This document shows positions 1-5,906 of a stretch of 12,829 nt of DNA, piece after piece. Source of the DNA: MGBC163016 sp964518575 (GTDB lineage: Bacteria > Actinomycetota > Coriobacteriia > Coriobacteriales > Eggerthellaceae); contig CAZFGW010000024.1 of assembly GCA_964518575.1 (NCBI GenBank), positions 1 to 12,829 on the forward strand, read 5' to 3'. Position numbers and translations under genes: made by a program. The notes under the pieces were generated by a model. The model was not told where the DNA came from. It saw only the letters and a list, made by a program, of their open reading frames with translations, and searched no databases. How positions within the stretch are numbered: the first letter of the stretch is position 1; each line of letters begins with the position of its first letter.

Positions 1-19
1 CAATGAATTGACATCTCGA

Positions 20-243
20 TGGGCATATGAGGGGCGAGATTCATCTCGCCCGCAAACGATGCGTTGTTGGGGTTGTTGCATTTGGGATCACCGTTGATGC
101 ATCGCATTCGCCCAATGATCCATTGTTGGGGTCGCTACATTTGAGGGCGCGAATAAATCGCGCCCCTACGTCCACCTGATCGATTTATCTGATTAAAAAA
201 CCAAACCATCCAGGAACGGACATACCCATTACCGTTCAACCAG
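20..243. repeat. REP/BIME-like dispersed repeat, copy 1 (full length)
   Basis: Two palindromes separated by a 93-bp spacer. The first (32-51) has arms GGGCGAGAT/ATCTCGCCC. The second (145-165) has arms GGGCGCGA/TCGCGCCC. Immediately right of the second palindrome is CTAC (166-169), which reads GTAG on the minus strand, the head tetranucleotide typical of REP sequences. The spacer holds two related direct repeats around 'GTTGGGGT'. Homology with the copy near 11975-12202 continues right to about 243 (shared 'CATACCCATTACCGTTC'). This repeat fills almost all of the 298 bases left of the first gene; no gene is seen there. Outer boundaries are approximate. Confidence 0.8.
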
Positions 244-298
244 AAAGATATTTGGGAATGACGGACGGCGCATGCGTTTCGCCATTAACGCCCCATTA

Positions 299-1000
299 CT
301 ACAACAACATATTCTTAATGGCATTATTCAACGATGCGCTGTTCACAACGCCGACCTGCGACGCGACCACATACCCTTGCGCATCGATCAGAAACGTACG
401 GGGAATGGACGTCAACCCGTAGGCAACATCGGCTTCCTTCAGGTTATCGAAATACACGGGAAACGTGTACTGATTCTTCTCGAGATACGCCGTCGCTTTG
501 TCCTTCGTTTCGCCCAAAAATCCAGGGACATTCACCATCAGGAACGCGACGTCATCGCCATAGGTTTCGTACGCCGTTTGGAATCCGGGCATCTCGCTCT
601 GACACGGACCGCAGGTACTCGCCCAGAAATTGAGCACGATCGGCTTTCCGCGGAAATCCGAAAGGGAAACCTGTTCGCCAGCGCTATCTGTGATCGTGAT
701 ATTGGGTGCTTCCACAACGGTTGCTTCGGCATCCGAAGAGGCTTGTTGCGAGGAGCTTGCCGACGCACTTCCTTGCGCCGTTCCATTCGAGCTTGCCGCA
801 GACGATGCTGCCGACGAGGCGCCTTTGATGCTGCCCGCGTCTTCAGGCGCGAGTGCGCTGTACGCGATCCCGGCACCAACGAGAATGACGACGAGCGCTA
901 TGACTCCGATCAGAAATCCCTTTTTAGATGAGGCGCCGCCTTCGCTTGCAAGCTTGCTTGTTTTCTTTGCGGCGGGCTTTCCCGAGGTGTTCTTACCCAT
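299..1000 (-). CDS. TlpA/ResA-like membrane-anchored thioredoxin
   Basis: A 233-aa thiol-disulfide oxidoreductase predicted to sit on the outer face of the membrane. Residues 1-27 are Lys-rich and cytoplasmic. About 28-50 form a membrane anchor (signal-anchor, no lipobox). About 58-92 are a Ser/Ala-rich flexible linker, and about 97-233 form a TlpA/AhpC-TSA-type thioredoxin fold. The active site is WASTCGPC with Cys130 and Cys133, and the cis-Pro loop is SIPRTFLID around Pro200. The start is supported by an upstream AAAAGGA ribosome site about 10 nt away. It follows ccdA by 23 bp on the same strand, so the two are almost certainly one operon: CcdA passes electrons across the membrane and this protein reduces extracytoplasmic disulfides. 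The target (cytochrome c maturation or another secreted thiol protein) cannot be decided from this window. The family call is firm; no specific gene name is justified. Confidence 0.93.
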   Translation of the reverse strand: MGKNTSGKPAAKKTSKLASEGGASSKKGFLIGVIALVVILVGAGIAYSALAPEDAGSIKGASSAASSAASSNGTAQGSASASSSQQASSDAEATVVEAPNITITDSAGEQVSLSDFRGKPIVLNFWASTCGPCQSEMPGFQTAYETYGDDVAFLMVNVPGFLGETKDKATAYLEKNQYTFPVYFDNLKEADVAYGLTSIPRTFLIDAQGYVVASQVGVVNSASLNNAIKNMLL

Positions 1001-1023
1001 GAGTATTCATTCCTTTTCGCACG

Positions 1024-1686
1024 TCAGCTGAGCAGGCTCAGCAGATTTCCCAGCAACCCCGTTGCCATCAGAACGCCGAGCGCCACGAGAAACCATCCGC
1101 AAATCTTGGTGATGAGGTCGTAGTGCTTCTTGATAGCGTTGAAGGTATGTTTCAGTTTGTCGATCAGCAGCGCGCTCAGCACGAAGGGGATGCCGAGCCC
1201 GATCGAATAGGTGAGCAGCATGAGCGTTCCGGTGAGAACGGAGCCTTGCTGCGAGGCGAGCATGAGTGCCGATCCGAGGAACGCGCCTACGCACGGTGTC
1301 CAGCCGATGGAGAAGACGATTCCGAAAAGCATTGCGGAGAAGAAACTCAGCCGCTCTTTCTCAAACGACGCCTTTGGACCTTTGAAGAGGTCGATCTTGA
1401 TGATTCCCAGGAAGCTGAGTCCGAAGAAAACGACGATCAGTCCGCAAGCGACGTTGACCGCTGTTCGGTATTGCAGGAAGAACGATCCGACGGTGCCGGC
1501 GAGCGCGCCCATCGCCACGAAGATGATGGTGAAGCCCAGCACGAATCCGAGTGCGTTTTTCAGAACCGTTTTCTGATCTTGCGATTTTCCTGCCGCGAAA
1601 TACGTGACGTAGATCGGGAGCATCGGCAGCAGGCAGGGAGATACAAAGGTGATGATGCCTTCGAGAAATGAGATCAAGTATTCCAT
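1024..1686 (-). CDS. ccdA: CcdA/DsbD-type cytochrome c biogenesis transmembrane protein
   Basis: A 220-aa integral membrane protein, about six hydrophobic segments, of the CcdA family, which carries reducing equivalents from cytoplasmic thioredoxin to extracytoplasmic thioredoxin-like proteins. The two redox cysteines are Cys18 in FVSPCLLPMLP (first helix) and Cys132 in IGWTPCVGAFLGS (fourth helix), both in the expected family contexts. The reading frame stays open upstream to 1812, but the added 42 residues are hydrophilic and unlike the family. The Met at 1686 (MEYLISFLEG) gives the normal CcdA N-terminus. No good Shine-Dalgarno precedes that Met, while a TACAAT sits just upstream, so a leaderless message is possible. 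The tlpA-like gene follows by 23 bp. This is the complete, normal-length short CcdA form rather than full DsbD. Confidence 0.93.
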   Translation of the reverse strand: MEYLISFLEGIITFVSPCLLPMLPIYVTYFAAGKSQDQKTVLKNALGFVLGFTIIFVAMGALAGTVGSFFLQYRTAVNVACGLIVVFFGLSFLGIIKIDLFKGPKASFEKERLSFFSAMLFGIVFSIGWTPCVGAFLGSALMLASQQGSVLTGTLMLLTYSIGLGIPFVLSALLIDKLKHTFNAIKKHYDLITKICGWFLVALGVLMATGLLGNLLSLLS

Positions 1687-1692
1687 GCCAGC

Positions 1693-1698
1693 ATTGTA
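1693..1698 (-). promoter_or_regulatory. ccdA: Candidate -10 box for ccdA (leaderless start possible)
   Basis: On the minus strand TACAAT lies 6 nt before the chosen ccdA ATG. If it is a -10 element, transcription would begin at or next to the start codon, which would explain the missing ribosome site. No convincing -35 hexamer is visible at 16-18 bp, so this is a weak prediction. Confidence 0.22.
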
Positions 1699-1823
1699 GA
1701 GCGCATGGTCGCGTCGTGGGTGTTCGCGCGTCCAATCATTGCTGATATGTTGATTAGTCCGTTGCAGGGTATGGAGGTTGGGGCGAACCGAGCGTAACCA
1801 ATGATCATTCAATTATGAATGCG

Positions 1824-1982
1824 ATTTGGGAATAGATGTTGGGACGAGATTTATCTCGTCCGCTGTTGCATTATTGGGGTTGTTGCGGTTTGGGGGTCAT
1901 CGTTGATACACCGCGGTTACCCGATGATTCATTTTTGGGGTTGTTACGGTGGCGGGCGAGATGCCCGCCCCTACGTCCACCA
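1824..1982. repeat. REP/BIME-like dispersed repeat, copy 2
   Basis: It lies in the 387-bp gene-free stretch between ccdA and the luxR-type gene. The left palindrome (1842-1861) has arms GGACGAGAT/ATCTCGTCC: relative to the other copies a G has become A and the paired C has become T, so pairing is kept. Its left head is GTTG (1838-1841). The right palindrome (1951-1969) has arms GGCGGGC/GCCCGCC and is followed by CTAC (1971-1974), GTAG on the minus strand. The 89-bp spacer again holds two 'TTGGGGTTGTT' direct repeats. The shared left flank reads TTTGGGAATAGATGTTGGG. The rest of this gene-free stretch holds only a hairpin at 2021-2040 and the ccdA upstream region. Confidence 0.8.
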
Positions 1983-2020
1983 GATTCTTTTCCATATTTA
2001 ATAAAACCAATCCACCAGAT

Positions 2021-2040
2021 ATGGTCACCGGTGATACCAT
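2021..2040 (-). terminator. Hairpin downstream of the luxR-type gene, possible terminator
   Basis: ATGGTCACC faces GGTGATACCAT, an imperfect inverted repeat with a TA bulge, starting about 33 bp past the stop codon of the regulator. On the minus strand a TTTTATT run occurs only about 15-20 nt after the stem, so as an intrinsic terminator it is weak. Confidence 0.3.
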
Positions 2041-2073
2041 CAACATGATTCATTCTCATGATTGGTCAACGTG

Positions 2074-2514
2074 CTATCTGTTCGCTTCGAATTCTTTCCT
2101 ATCCTGCGCTTTGAGCAACTCCTCGAGTTCCCGCTTGTTATGAACGCCGAGCTTTCGATAGATCGCATATTTGTGTGTCTTGACCGTATTGATGGATAGG
2201 GTAAGCCGGTTCGCGATATACACTGAATCCCTTCCATTCGCCAAATAGCGCAGAATATGCCCCTCTTGCGGGGTCAGCTTGTACTTCTTCGCGATGCTGA
2301 GCAATGACCGTTTGCGCTGATACGGAATCTCGTACTGGATGGATTGCAAAAAGGATTTGCAGGTCCGCCCATACTCGACGATGTCAAGCGCGTCGATCAC
2401 CTCGATGAGGGCAAGTTCAAGGGTTGAGGTGTCCGTCTTTCCGAGCAGATAATCGGGGACTGCCTGATAGAAAACAGCTGCTGCTTCAAGTGCCTTCAGT
2501 TCGTCTTGCTTCAT
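2074..2514 (-). CDS. Short LuxR-family HTH transcriptional regulator
   Basis: A 146-aa protein. Residues 1-78 form a helical N-terminal region that I do not recognise. About 79-136 form a LuxR/GerE-type helix-turn-helix: LTPQEGHILRYLANGRD, then the recognition helix region LSINTVKTHKYAIYRKLGV. No receiver-domain Asp/Lys pattern and no membrane segments are present, so it is not a canonical two-component response regulator. The frame is open to 2643, but the Met at 2514 has an AGAGGGA ribosome site at good spacing, whereas the 43 extra upstream residues look non-coding. It diverges from the molybdoenzyme operon, the usual layout for LuxR-type control of such clusters in Eggerthellaceae. By inference it is the local regulator, possibly responding to the enzyme's substrate. 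Its base composition is visibly more AT-rich than serS or galE. Confidence 0.85.
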   Translation of the reverse strand: MKQDELKALEAAAVFYQAVPDYLLGKTDTSTLELALIEVIDALDIVEYGRTCKSFLQSIQYEIPYQRKRSLLSIAKKYKLTPQEGHILRYLANGRDSVYIANRLTLSINTVKTHKYAIYRKLGVHNKRELEELLKAQDRKEFEANR

Positions 2515-2702
2515 GATCTTCCCTCTGGTCATCATGTGGTGCCAAAATGGCTTGCGAACGAGTGCGATCCGTCTGCGATCGACCGGTAGCAAAGAGTCAA
2601 CGAAATCATACTGCTTACTACGAAAAATGAGATGAGATGGCATTGAGAAAACCGCTGTATTTTACTTCGCATCTACTGCATTTTCGGATAATTTATGAAC
2701 GC

Positions 2703-2731
2703 TTCAGTATGGTAAGAGCAGCACTTATACA
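2703..2731 (+). promoter_or_regulatory. Candidate sigma70-type promoter for the molybdoenzyme operon
   Basis: TTCAGT (2703-2708), a 17-bp spacer, then TATACA (2726-2731). The -10 is reasonable but the -35 is weak, as expected for an activator-dependent promoter. It would give a leader of about 190 nt that includes all three downstream inverted repeats. Low confidence. Confidence 0.25.
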
Positions 2732-2769
2732 GGGATTATAGAAAAACGGACTCTGATTTTCATCTCATC

Positions 2770-2788
2770 ATCTATTCTCAAAATAGAT
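2770..2788. promoter_or_regulatory. 7-bp inverted repeat, candidate operator
   Basis: ATCTATT and AATAGAT form a perfect dyad with a 5-nt centre (CTCAA). Length and symmetry would suit a dimeric helix-turn-helix regulator such as the divergent LuxR-type protein. No binding consensus is known to me. Confidence 0.35.
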
Positions 2789-2837
2789 AATCTTGCAGAC
2801 TCGTTTGCTCCCAAAAAAAGAACTATTTTCTGATTGC

Positions 2838-2871
2838 GGATCATAAGACTCATTTCGTCTTTATTCGATCC
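2838..2871. promoter_or_regulatory. Imperfect inverted repeat (GGATC...GATCC)
   Basis: Outer arms GGATC (2838-2842) and GATCC (2867-2871), inner arms ATAAGAC and GTCTTTAT with a one-base bulge, loop TCATTTC. It could fold as an mRNA hairpin or serve as an operator. It lies 6 bp before the next, perfect dyad. Confidence 0.4.
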
Positions 2872-2877
2872 AGCGAA

Positions 2878-2902
2878 GATCAGCAAAATTGTTTTGCTGA
2901 TC
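2878..2902. promoter_or_regulatory. Perfect 11-bp-arm inverted repeat upstream of the molybdoenzyme start
   Basis: Arm GATCAGCAAAA, a 3-nt centre TTG, then its exact complement TTTTGCTGATC. It ends 25 bp before the ATG and about 14 bp before the ribosome site. It is the most symmetric element in the divergent region. No T-run follows, so a terminator is unlikely; an operator or a 5' mRNA stem-loop fits better. Confidence 0.6.
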
Positions 2903-2927
2903 AATTTTCGGAAAAGAAGGAGGAGGA

Positions 2928-5456
2928 ATGGATTATCAGGAATTTCTCGACTCGATAGACCGTAAGGCCTATCACGAAGGCGAGTGGCGCTGGGAAGAAG
3001 ACGGCGTTACCGTTACCCGTACCAATCACTGGTCACCTCCAGGATGCCACAATGGCTGCGGCGTTTTGCTGTCAGTGGACAAGGATGGCAAGCTTTGCCA
3101 CATTGAGGGGGATCCGCTGGCACCGTTCAATGGCGGTAAGCTTTGCATGCGCTGCCTTGATATGGTCGAGGCGGTGAACCATCCCGATCGTCTGAAGTAC
3201 CCGCTCAAGCGCGCTGGTGAGCGTGGCGAGAACAAGTGGGAGCGCATCAGCTGGGATGAGGCCTATGACATCATCGTCGAGAAGGTCAACTACATCAAAG
3301 AGAATTATGGGTCTCATACGATTCTTTTCGACCATGGTACCGGTCGTAACATCGGCTGGCAGCTGCCTTTGTTCGCGTCGACCGCGCTCGAGACGCCCAA
3401 TGTGAGTAACTATGGATTTTCGGGCTTTGCATGCTACCTGCCCCGTATGATCGCTTCCTCTGCGAAGATGGGCGAGATGAACATCATTGACGTATCTGAG
3501 ACCCACGAGCTCCGCTACGCCGACCCCACCTTCCGTCGTCCTGATGTCATCATGGTCTGGGGCAACGAGCCTTTGAAGTCCAATGCTGACGGATTCTTGG
3601 GTCACTGGATCGTCCAATGCATGCAGATGGGCTCGAAGATCATCTCCATCGATCCCCGTCTCACCTGGCTTGGTTCCCGGGCGGAAGTTTGGCTTCAGGT
3701 ACGACCAGGAACGGATGGAGCGCTCGGCATCGGCATGCTCAACACCATCATCAACGAGGATCTCGTCGACCATGAGTTCATCGAGAAATGGTGCTATGGC
3801 TACGAGCAGCTCGTTGAGTCCGTACAAGGCAAAGACGCTGACTGGGCATCCGAGATCTGCGATGTTCCCGCCGAGGATATTCGCAAGGCAGCACGCATCT
3901 ATGCTAATGCGGAGTCCGCTGCTATCCAGTGGGGTCTTGCATTCGAGCAGCAACTCTCTGCTCTCGGCGTTTCTGCTGCAGCCCTTGACCTTATGGGTGT
4001 CACGGGCAATATTGACAGACCTGGTGGCAATCTTTTGATGAAGTGTGCTTTCGATATTGAGAAGCGCTACGGCTTGGGCGACTTCAAGATCCCCCGTGAG
4101 AACTATGCTAACAAATTGACCACTTCGGCAGGCATTGAGGAATCGGACATCGTGGCATGTGCGTCTGCGGATTCATTCATTCATGCCTCTGAGGCTGCAG
4201 AACCGTTCAAAATCCAGATGCTCTGGATCGAGAGTGGCAATCCTATTGCATGTTCGAGCATGGATGCGCCGCGTGCGTATGAAGCCATGAACAAGATTCC
4301 GTTTATCGTTGTTGCCGATCCGTTCATGACACCAACGGCGGTCGCACATGCTGATATCGTGCTTCCCGTTGCCATGAGCTGCGAGCGTAACGCTGTGCGT
4401 ACGTGGTGGACGCCTGCTCGCTCCATCTCGAAGTGCACAAGCTACTATGAGGCTAAATCTGACGAGAATATCGTTCTTGAGCTCGGTCGTCGCCTGAAGC
4501 CGGAGAATTGGCCTTGGAAGGACGACAAAGAGCTTTCCACCTGGTATCTCACCGATCAATATGCTGAGGGGGGCACGAGCTACGAGGGCGACTTCGAAGA
4601 GCTGCAAGCGCGTGGAGGATACAAATACGATCCGTGGAATTCGCAGTACTACAAGTACGAGAAGGGCATTGCCCGTCCTGACGGACAGCCCGGCTTCGAT
4701 ACGGCTACGGGGCGCTTCGAGTTCTGGTCTTGGGGCTATAACCACTGGGGCGTGGATCCGATGCCGTACCACATCGAGCCGAAGAACTCTCCCGTATCAA
4801 GCCCTGATATTTTTGAAGAGTATCCTCTTATCGCAACCTCTGGCGGACGTTCTTATGAGTTCTTCCACTCAGAGCATCGTCAGCTCGAGACCATGCGTGA
4901 GTTCCATCCCTATCCGCTGGTTACTATCAATCCTCAGACAGCTGCAGAGCATGGCATCGAGGATGGGGATTGGGTATGGATCGAGTCTCCGCACGGACGT
5001 TGCCGCCAAAAGGCATTCTTGTTCCCGGGCATTAAGCCAAATACCATTCACATGGAACATGCTTGGTGGTATCCGGAAGAGGAGGCCGCAGAGCCAAGCC
5101 TCTATGGCGTGTTTGATTCCAACATCAACAACATGACGAAGATCTTCGAGACTGGTCAAGGCGGCATCGGCTCGGATATCAAGAGCTTCCTCGCGAAAAT
5201 CTACAAGTACGAACCCGGTGACGAGATGCCGGGTGTGCGTGTAACGAGGAATGGTGGATTCGGCGATTATATTCCTGGCGTTTGGGCTGGGGATCTAAGA
5301 TCTGCCCAAGAACGCGAAGGGCAAGAATCCTTCATTCAGGATGAGGTTCGCCGCGCTGTTCAGCAGAAAGTCGAAGATGCAAACATGCAAGGGCGCGAAG
5401 CGTTGAAGAAAGCCATGGCAGATGGCGAAGCTGAGCTTGCGCAAAAGCCTGAATAG
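2928..5456 (+). CDS. Molybdopterin-dependent oxidoreductase, DMSO-reductase family, catalytic subunit
   Basis: An 842-aa catalytic subunit expected to bind bis-MGD molybdenum and one [4Fe-4S] cluster. An N-terminal iron-sulfur domain holds Cys40, Cys44, Cys73 and Cys76. The molybdopterin oxidoreductase core follows (ENKWERISWDEA near 101; IDPRLTWLGS near 241; IESGNPIACSS near 434; VVADPFMTPTAVAHADIVLP at 461-480). The C-terminal dinucleotide-binding domain spans about 630-760 (LIATSGGRSYEFFHSEHR; GIEDGDWVWIESPHGR). Cys169 in SGFACYLPR is the likeliest Mo ligand by position (inference). Residues 785-842 form a charged helical tail. There is no twin-Arg or other signal peptide, so it is cytoplasmic. 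A strong AAGGAGGAGGA site fixes the start. Overall it resembles the soluble Eggerthellaceae molybdoenzymes, a group that includes catechol dehydroxylases. The substrate cannot be assigned. Alternatives include other small-molecule reductases or transhydroxylase-like enzymes. Confidence 0.93.
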   Translation: MDYQEFLDSIDRKAYHEGEWRWEEDGVTVTRTNHWSPPGCHNGCGVLLSVDKDGKLCHIEGDPLAPFNGGKLCMRCLDMVEAVNHPDRLKYPLKRAGERGENKWERISWDEAYDIIVEKVNYIKENYGSHTILFDHGTGRNIGWQLPLFASTALETPNVSNYGFSGFACYLPRMIASSAKMGEMNIIDVSETHELRYADPTFRRPDVIMVWGNEPLKSNADGFLGHWIVQCMQMGSKIISIDPRLTWLGSRAEVWLQVRPGTDGALGIGMLNTIINEDLVDHEFIEKWCYGYEQLVESVQGKDADWASEICDVPAEDIRKAARIYANAESAAIQWGLAFEQQLSALGVSAAALDLMGVTGNIDRPGGNLLMKCAFDIEKRYGLGDFKIPRENYANKLTTSAGIEESDIVACASADSFIHASEAAEPFKIQMLWIESGNPIACSSMDAPRAYEAMNKIPFIVVADPFMTPTAVAHADIVLPVAMSCERNAVRTWWTPARSISKCTSYYEAKSDENIVLELGRRLKPENWPWKDDKELSTWYLTDQYAEGGTSYEGDFEELQARGGYKYDPWNSQYYKYEKGIARPDGQPGFDTATGRFEFWSWGYNHWGVDPMPYHIEPKNSPVSSPDIFEEYPLIATSGGRSYEFFHSEHRQLETMREFHPYPLVTINPQTAAEHGIEDGDWVWIESPHGRCRQKAFLFPGIKPNTIHMEHAWWYPEEEAAEPSLYGVFDSNINNMTKIFETGQGGIGSDIKSFLAKIYKYEPGDEMPGVRVTRNGGFGDYIPGVWAGDLRSAQEREGQESFIQDEVRRAVQQKVEDANMQGREALKKAMADGEAELAQKPE

Positions 5457-5470
5457 CAAGGAGGCGAATC

Positions 5471-5821
5471 ATGACAAAGGGTATACTCACCAACTATGAG
5501 TACTGCACTGGCTGCCACAGCTGCGAGGTCGCATGCAAGAAGGAGCTGGACCTCGAGAAGGGACAGTTCGGCATCCAGGTAGCGGAAGTAGGACCTTTCC
5601 AGTACACCGAGCCATCACCTTTGGCTGGCACCTGGGAGTGGACATACATGCCAGTGATCACCAAGGCTTGTGATCTTTGCAAGGATCGTACGGATGTGGG
5701 CAAGATGCCGATGTGCGTACAGCATTGCCAAGCTTGGTGCATGTACTACGGAGAAGTCGAAGATCTCGTTAAGAAGATGGACGGCAAGACCCGTTGGTCG
5801 CTCATCACGGTAGAAGAGTAA
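5471..5821 (+). CDS. 4Fe-4S ferredoxin-type electron-transfer subunit of the molybdoenzyme
   Basis: A 116-aa protein, 14 bp after the catalytic gene with its own AAGGAGG site, so clearly in the same operon. Two cysteine groups are visible: Cys12, 15, 18 and 22 (CTGCHSCEVACK), and Cys67, 70, 82 and 86 (CDLC...CVQHC). This is the DmsB-like arrangement for two [4Fe-4S] clusters, in which the fourth ligand of each cluster usually comes from the other group. A ninth cysteine, Cys90, lies three residues beyond. It is shorter than four-cluster DmsB/NrfC subunits (around 200 aa). It should pass electrons to the catalytic subunit. No membrane anchor follows, so the upstream donor is unknown. Some similar subunits are annotated simply as 4Fe-4S dicluster proteins. 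Confidence 0.92.
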   Translation: MTKGILTNYEYCTGCHSCEVACKKELDLEKGQFGIQVAEVGPFQYTEPSPLAGTWEWTYMPVITKACDLCKDRTDVGKMPMCVQHCQAWCMYYGEVEDLVKKMDGKTRWSLITVEE

Positions 5822-5823
5822 AC

Positions 5824-5880
5824 GTTTGGGTATCGATGCTGGGGCGAGATGAATCTCGCCCCTACGTCCACCTGAATCAT
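5824..5880. repeat. REP/BIME-like dispersed repeat, copy 3 (single-palindrome form)
   Basis: One palindrome, arms GGGCGAGAT/ATCTCGCCC (5842-5861), carries the left flank of the first palindrome of the full copies (TTTGGGTATCGATGCTG) and the right flank of the second (CTACGTCCACCTGAAT). The head reads GTAG on the minus strand (5862-5865). It therefore looks like a full copy that lost its spacer and one palindrome by recombination between the two. It occupies the 85-bp gap between the convergent ferredoxin gene and galE, where the hairpin could also act as a bidirectional transcript end. Confidence 0.8.
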
Positions 5881-5906
5881 TATTCCAACCAGAAACGGTC
5901 GGACGG

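Larger units (their letters stand above)
2515..2927. other. Divergent regulatory region between the luxR-type gene and the molybdoenzyme operon
   Basis: A 413-bp AT-rich stretch with no supported gene. The right half, toward the plus-strand operon, holds three successive inverted repeats (2770-2788, 2838-2871, 2878-2902) and ends in a very strong ribosome site, AAGGAGGAGGA, directly before the ATG at 2928. The left part holds the regulator's ribosome site and presumably its promoter, which I could not define. The size and dyad content suggest operator sites or a structured mRNA leader. Confidence 0.6.

Noticed and set aside
1687..1812. A 42-residue N-terminal extension of CcdA from the ATG at 1812.
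   Set aside because: It is hydrophilic, Arg/His-rich, has no ribosome site, and would displace the normal start just before the first membrane helix.
2515..2643. A 43-residue N-terminal extension of the LuxR-type regulator.
   Set aside because: The internal Met at 2514 has a clear AGAGGGA site; the extension has none and looks non-coding.
2878..2902. The 11-bp-arm palindrome considered as a rho-independent terminator.
   Set aside because: No T-run follows on either strand, and it lies directly upstream of a strong ribosome site and start codon.
3072..3953. A 293-codon open frame on the minus strand inside the molybdoenzyme gene.
   Set aside because: It is fully antisense to a well-supported catalytic domain, with no ribosome site or recognisable protein features.
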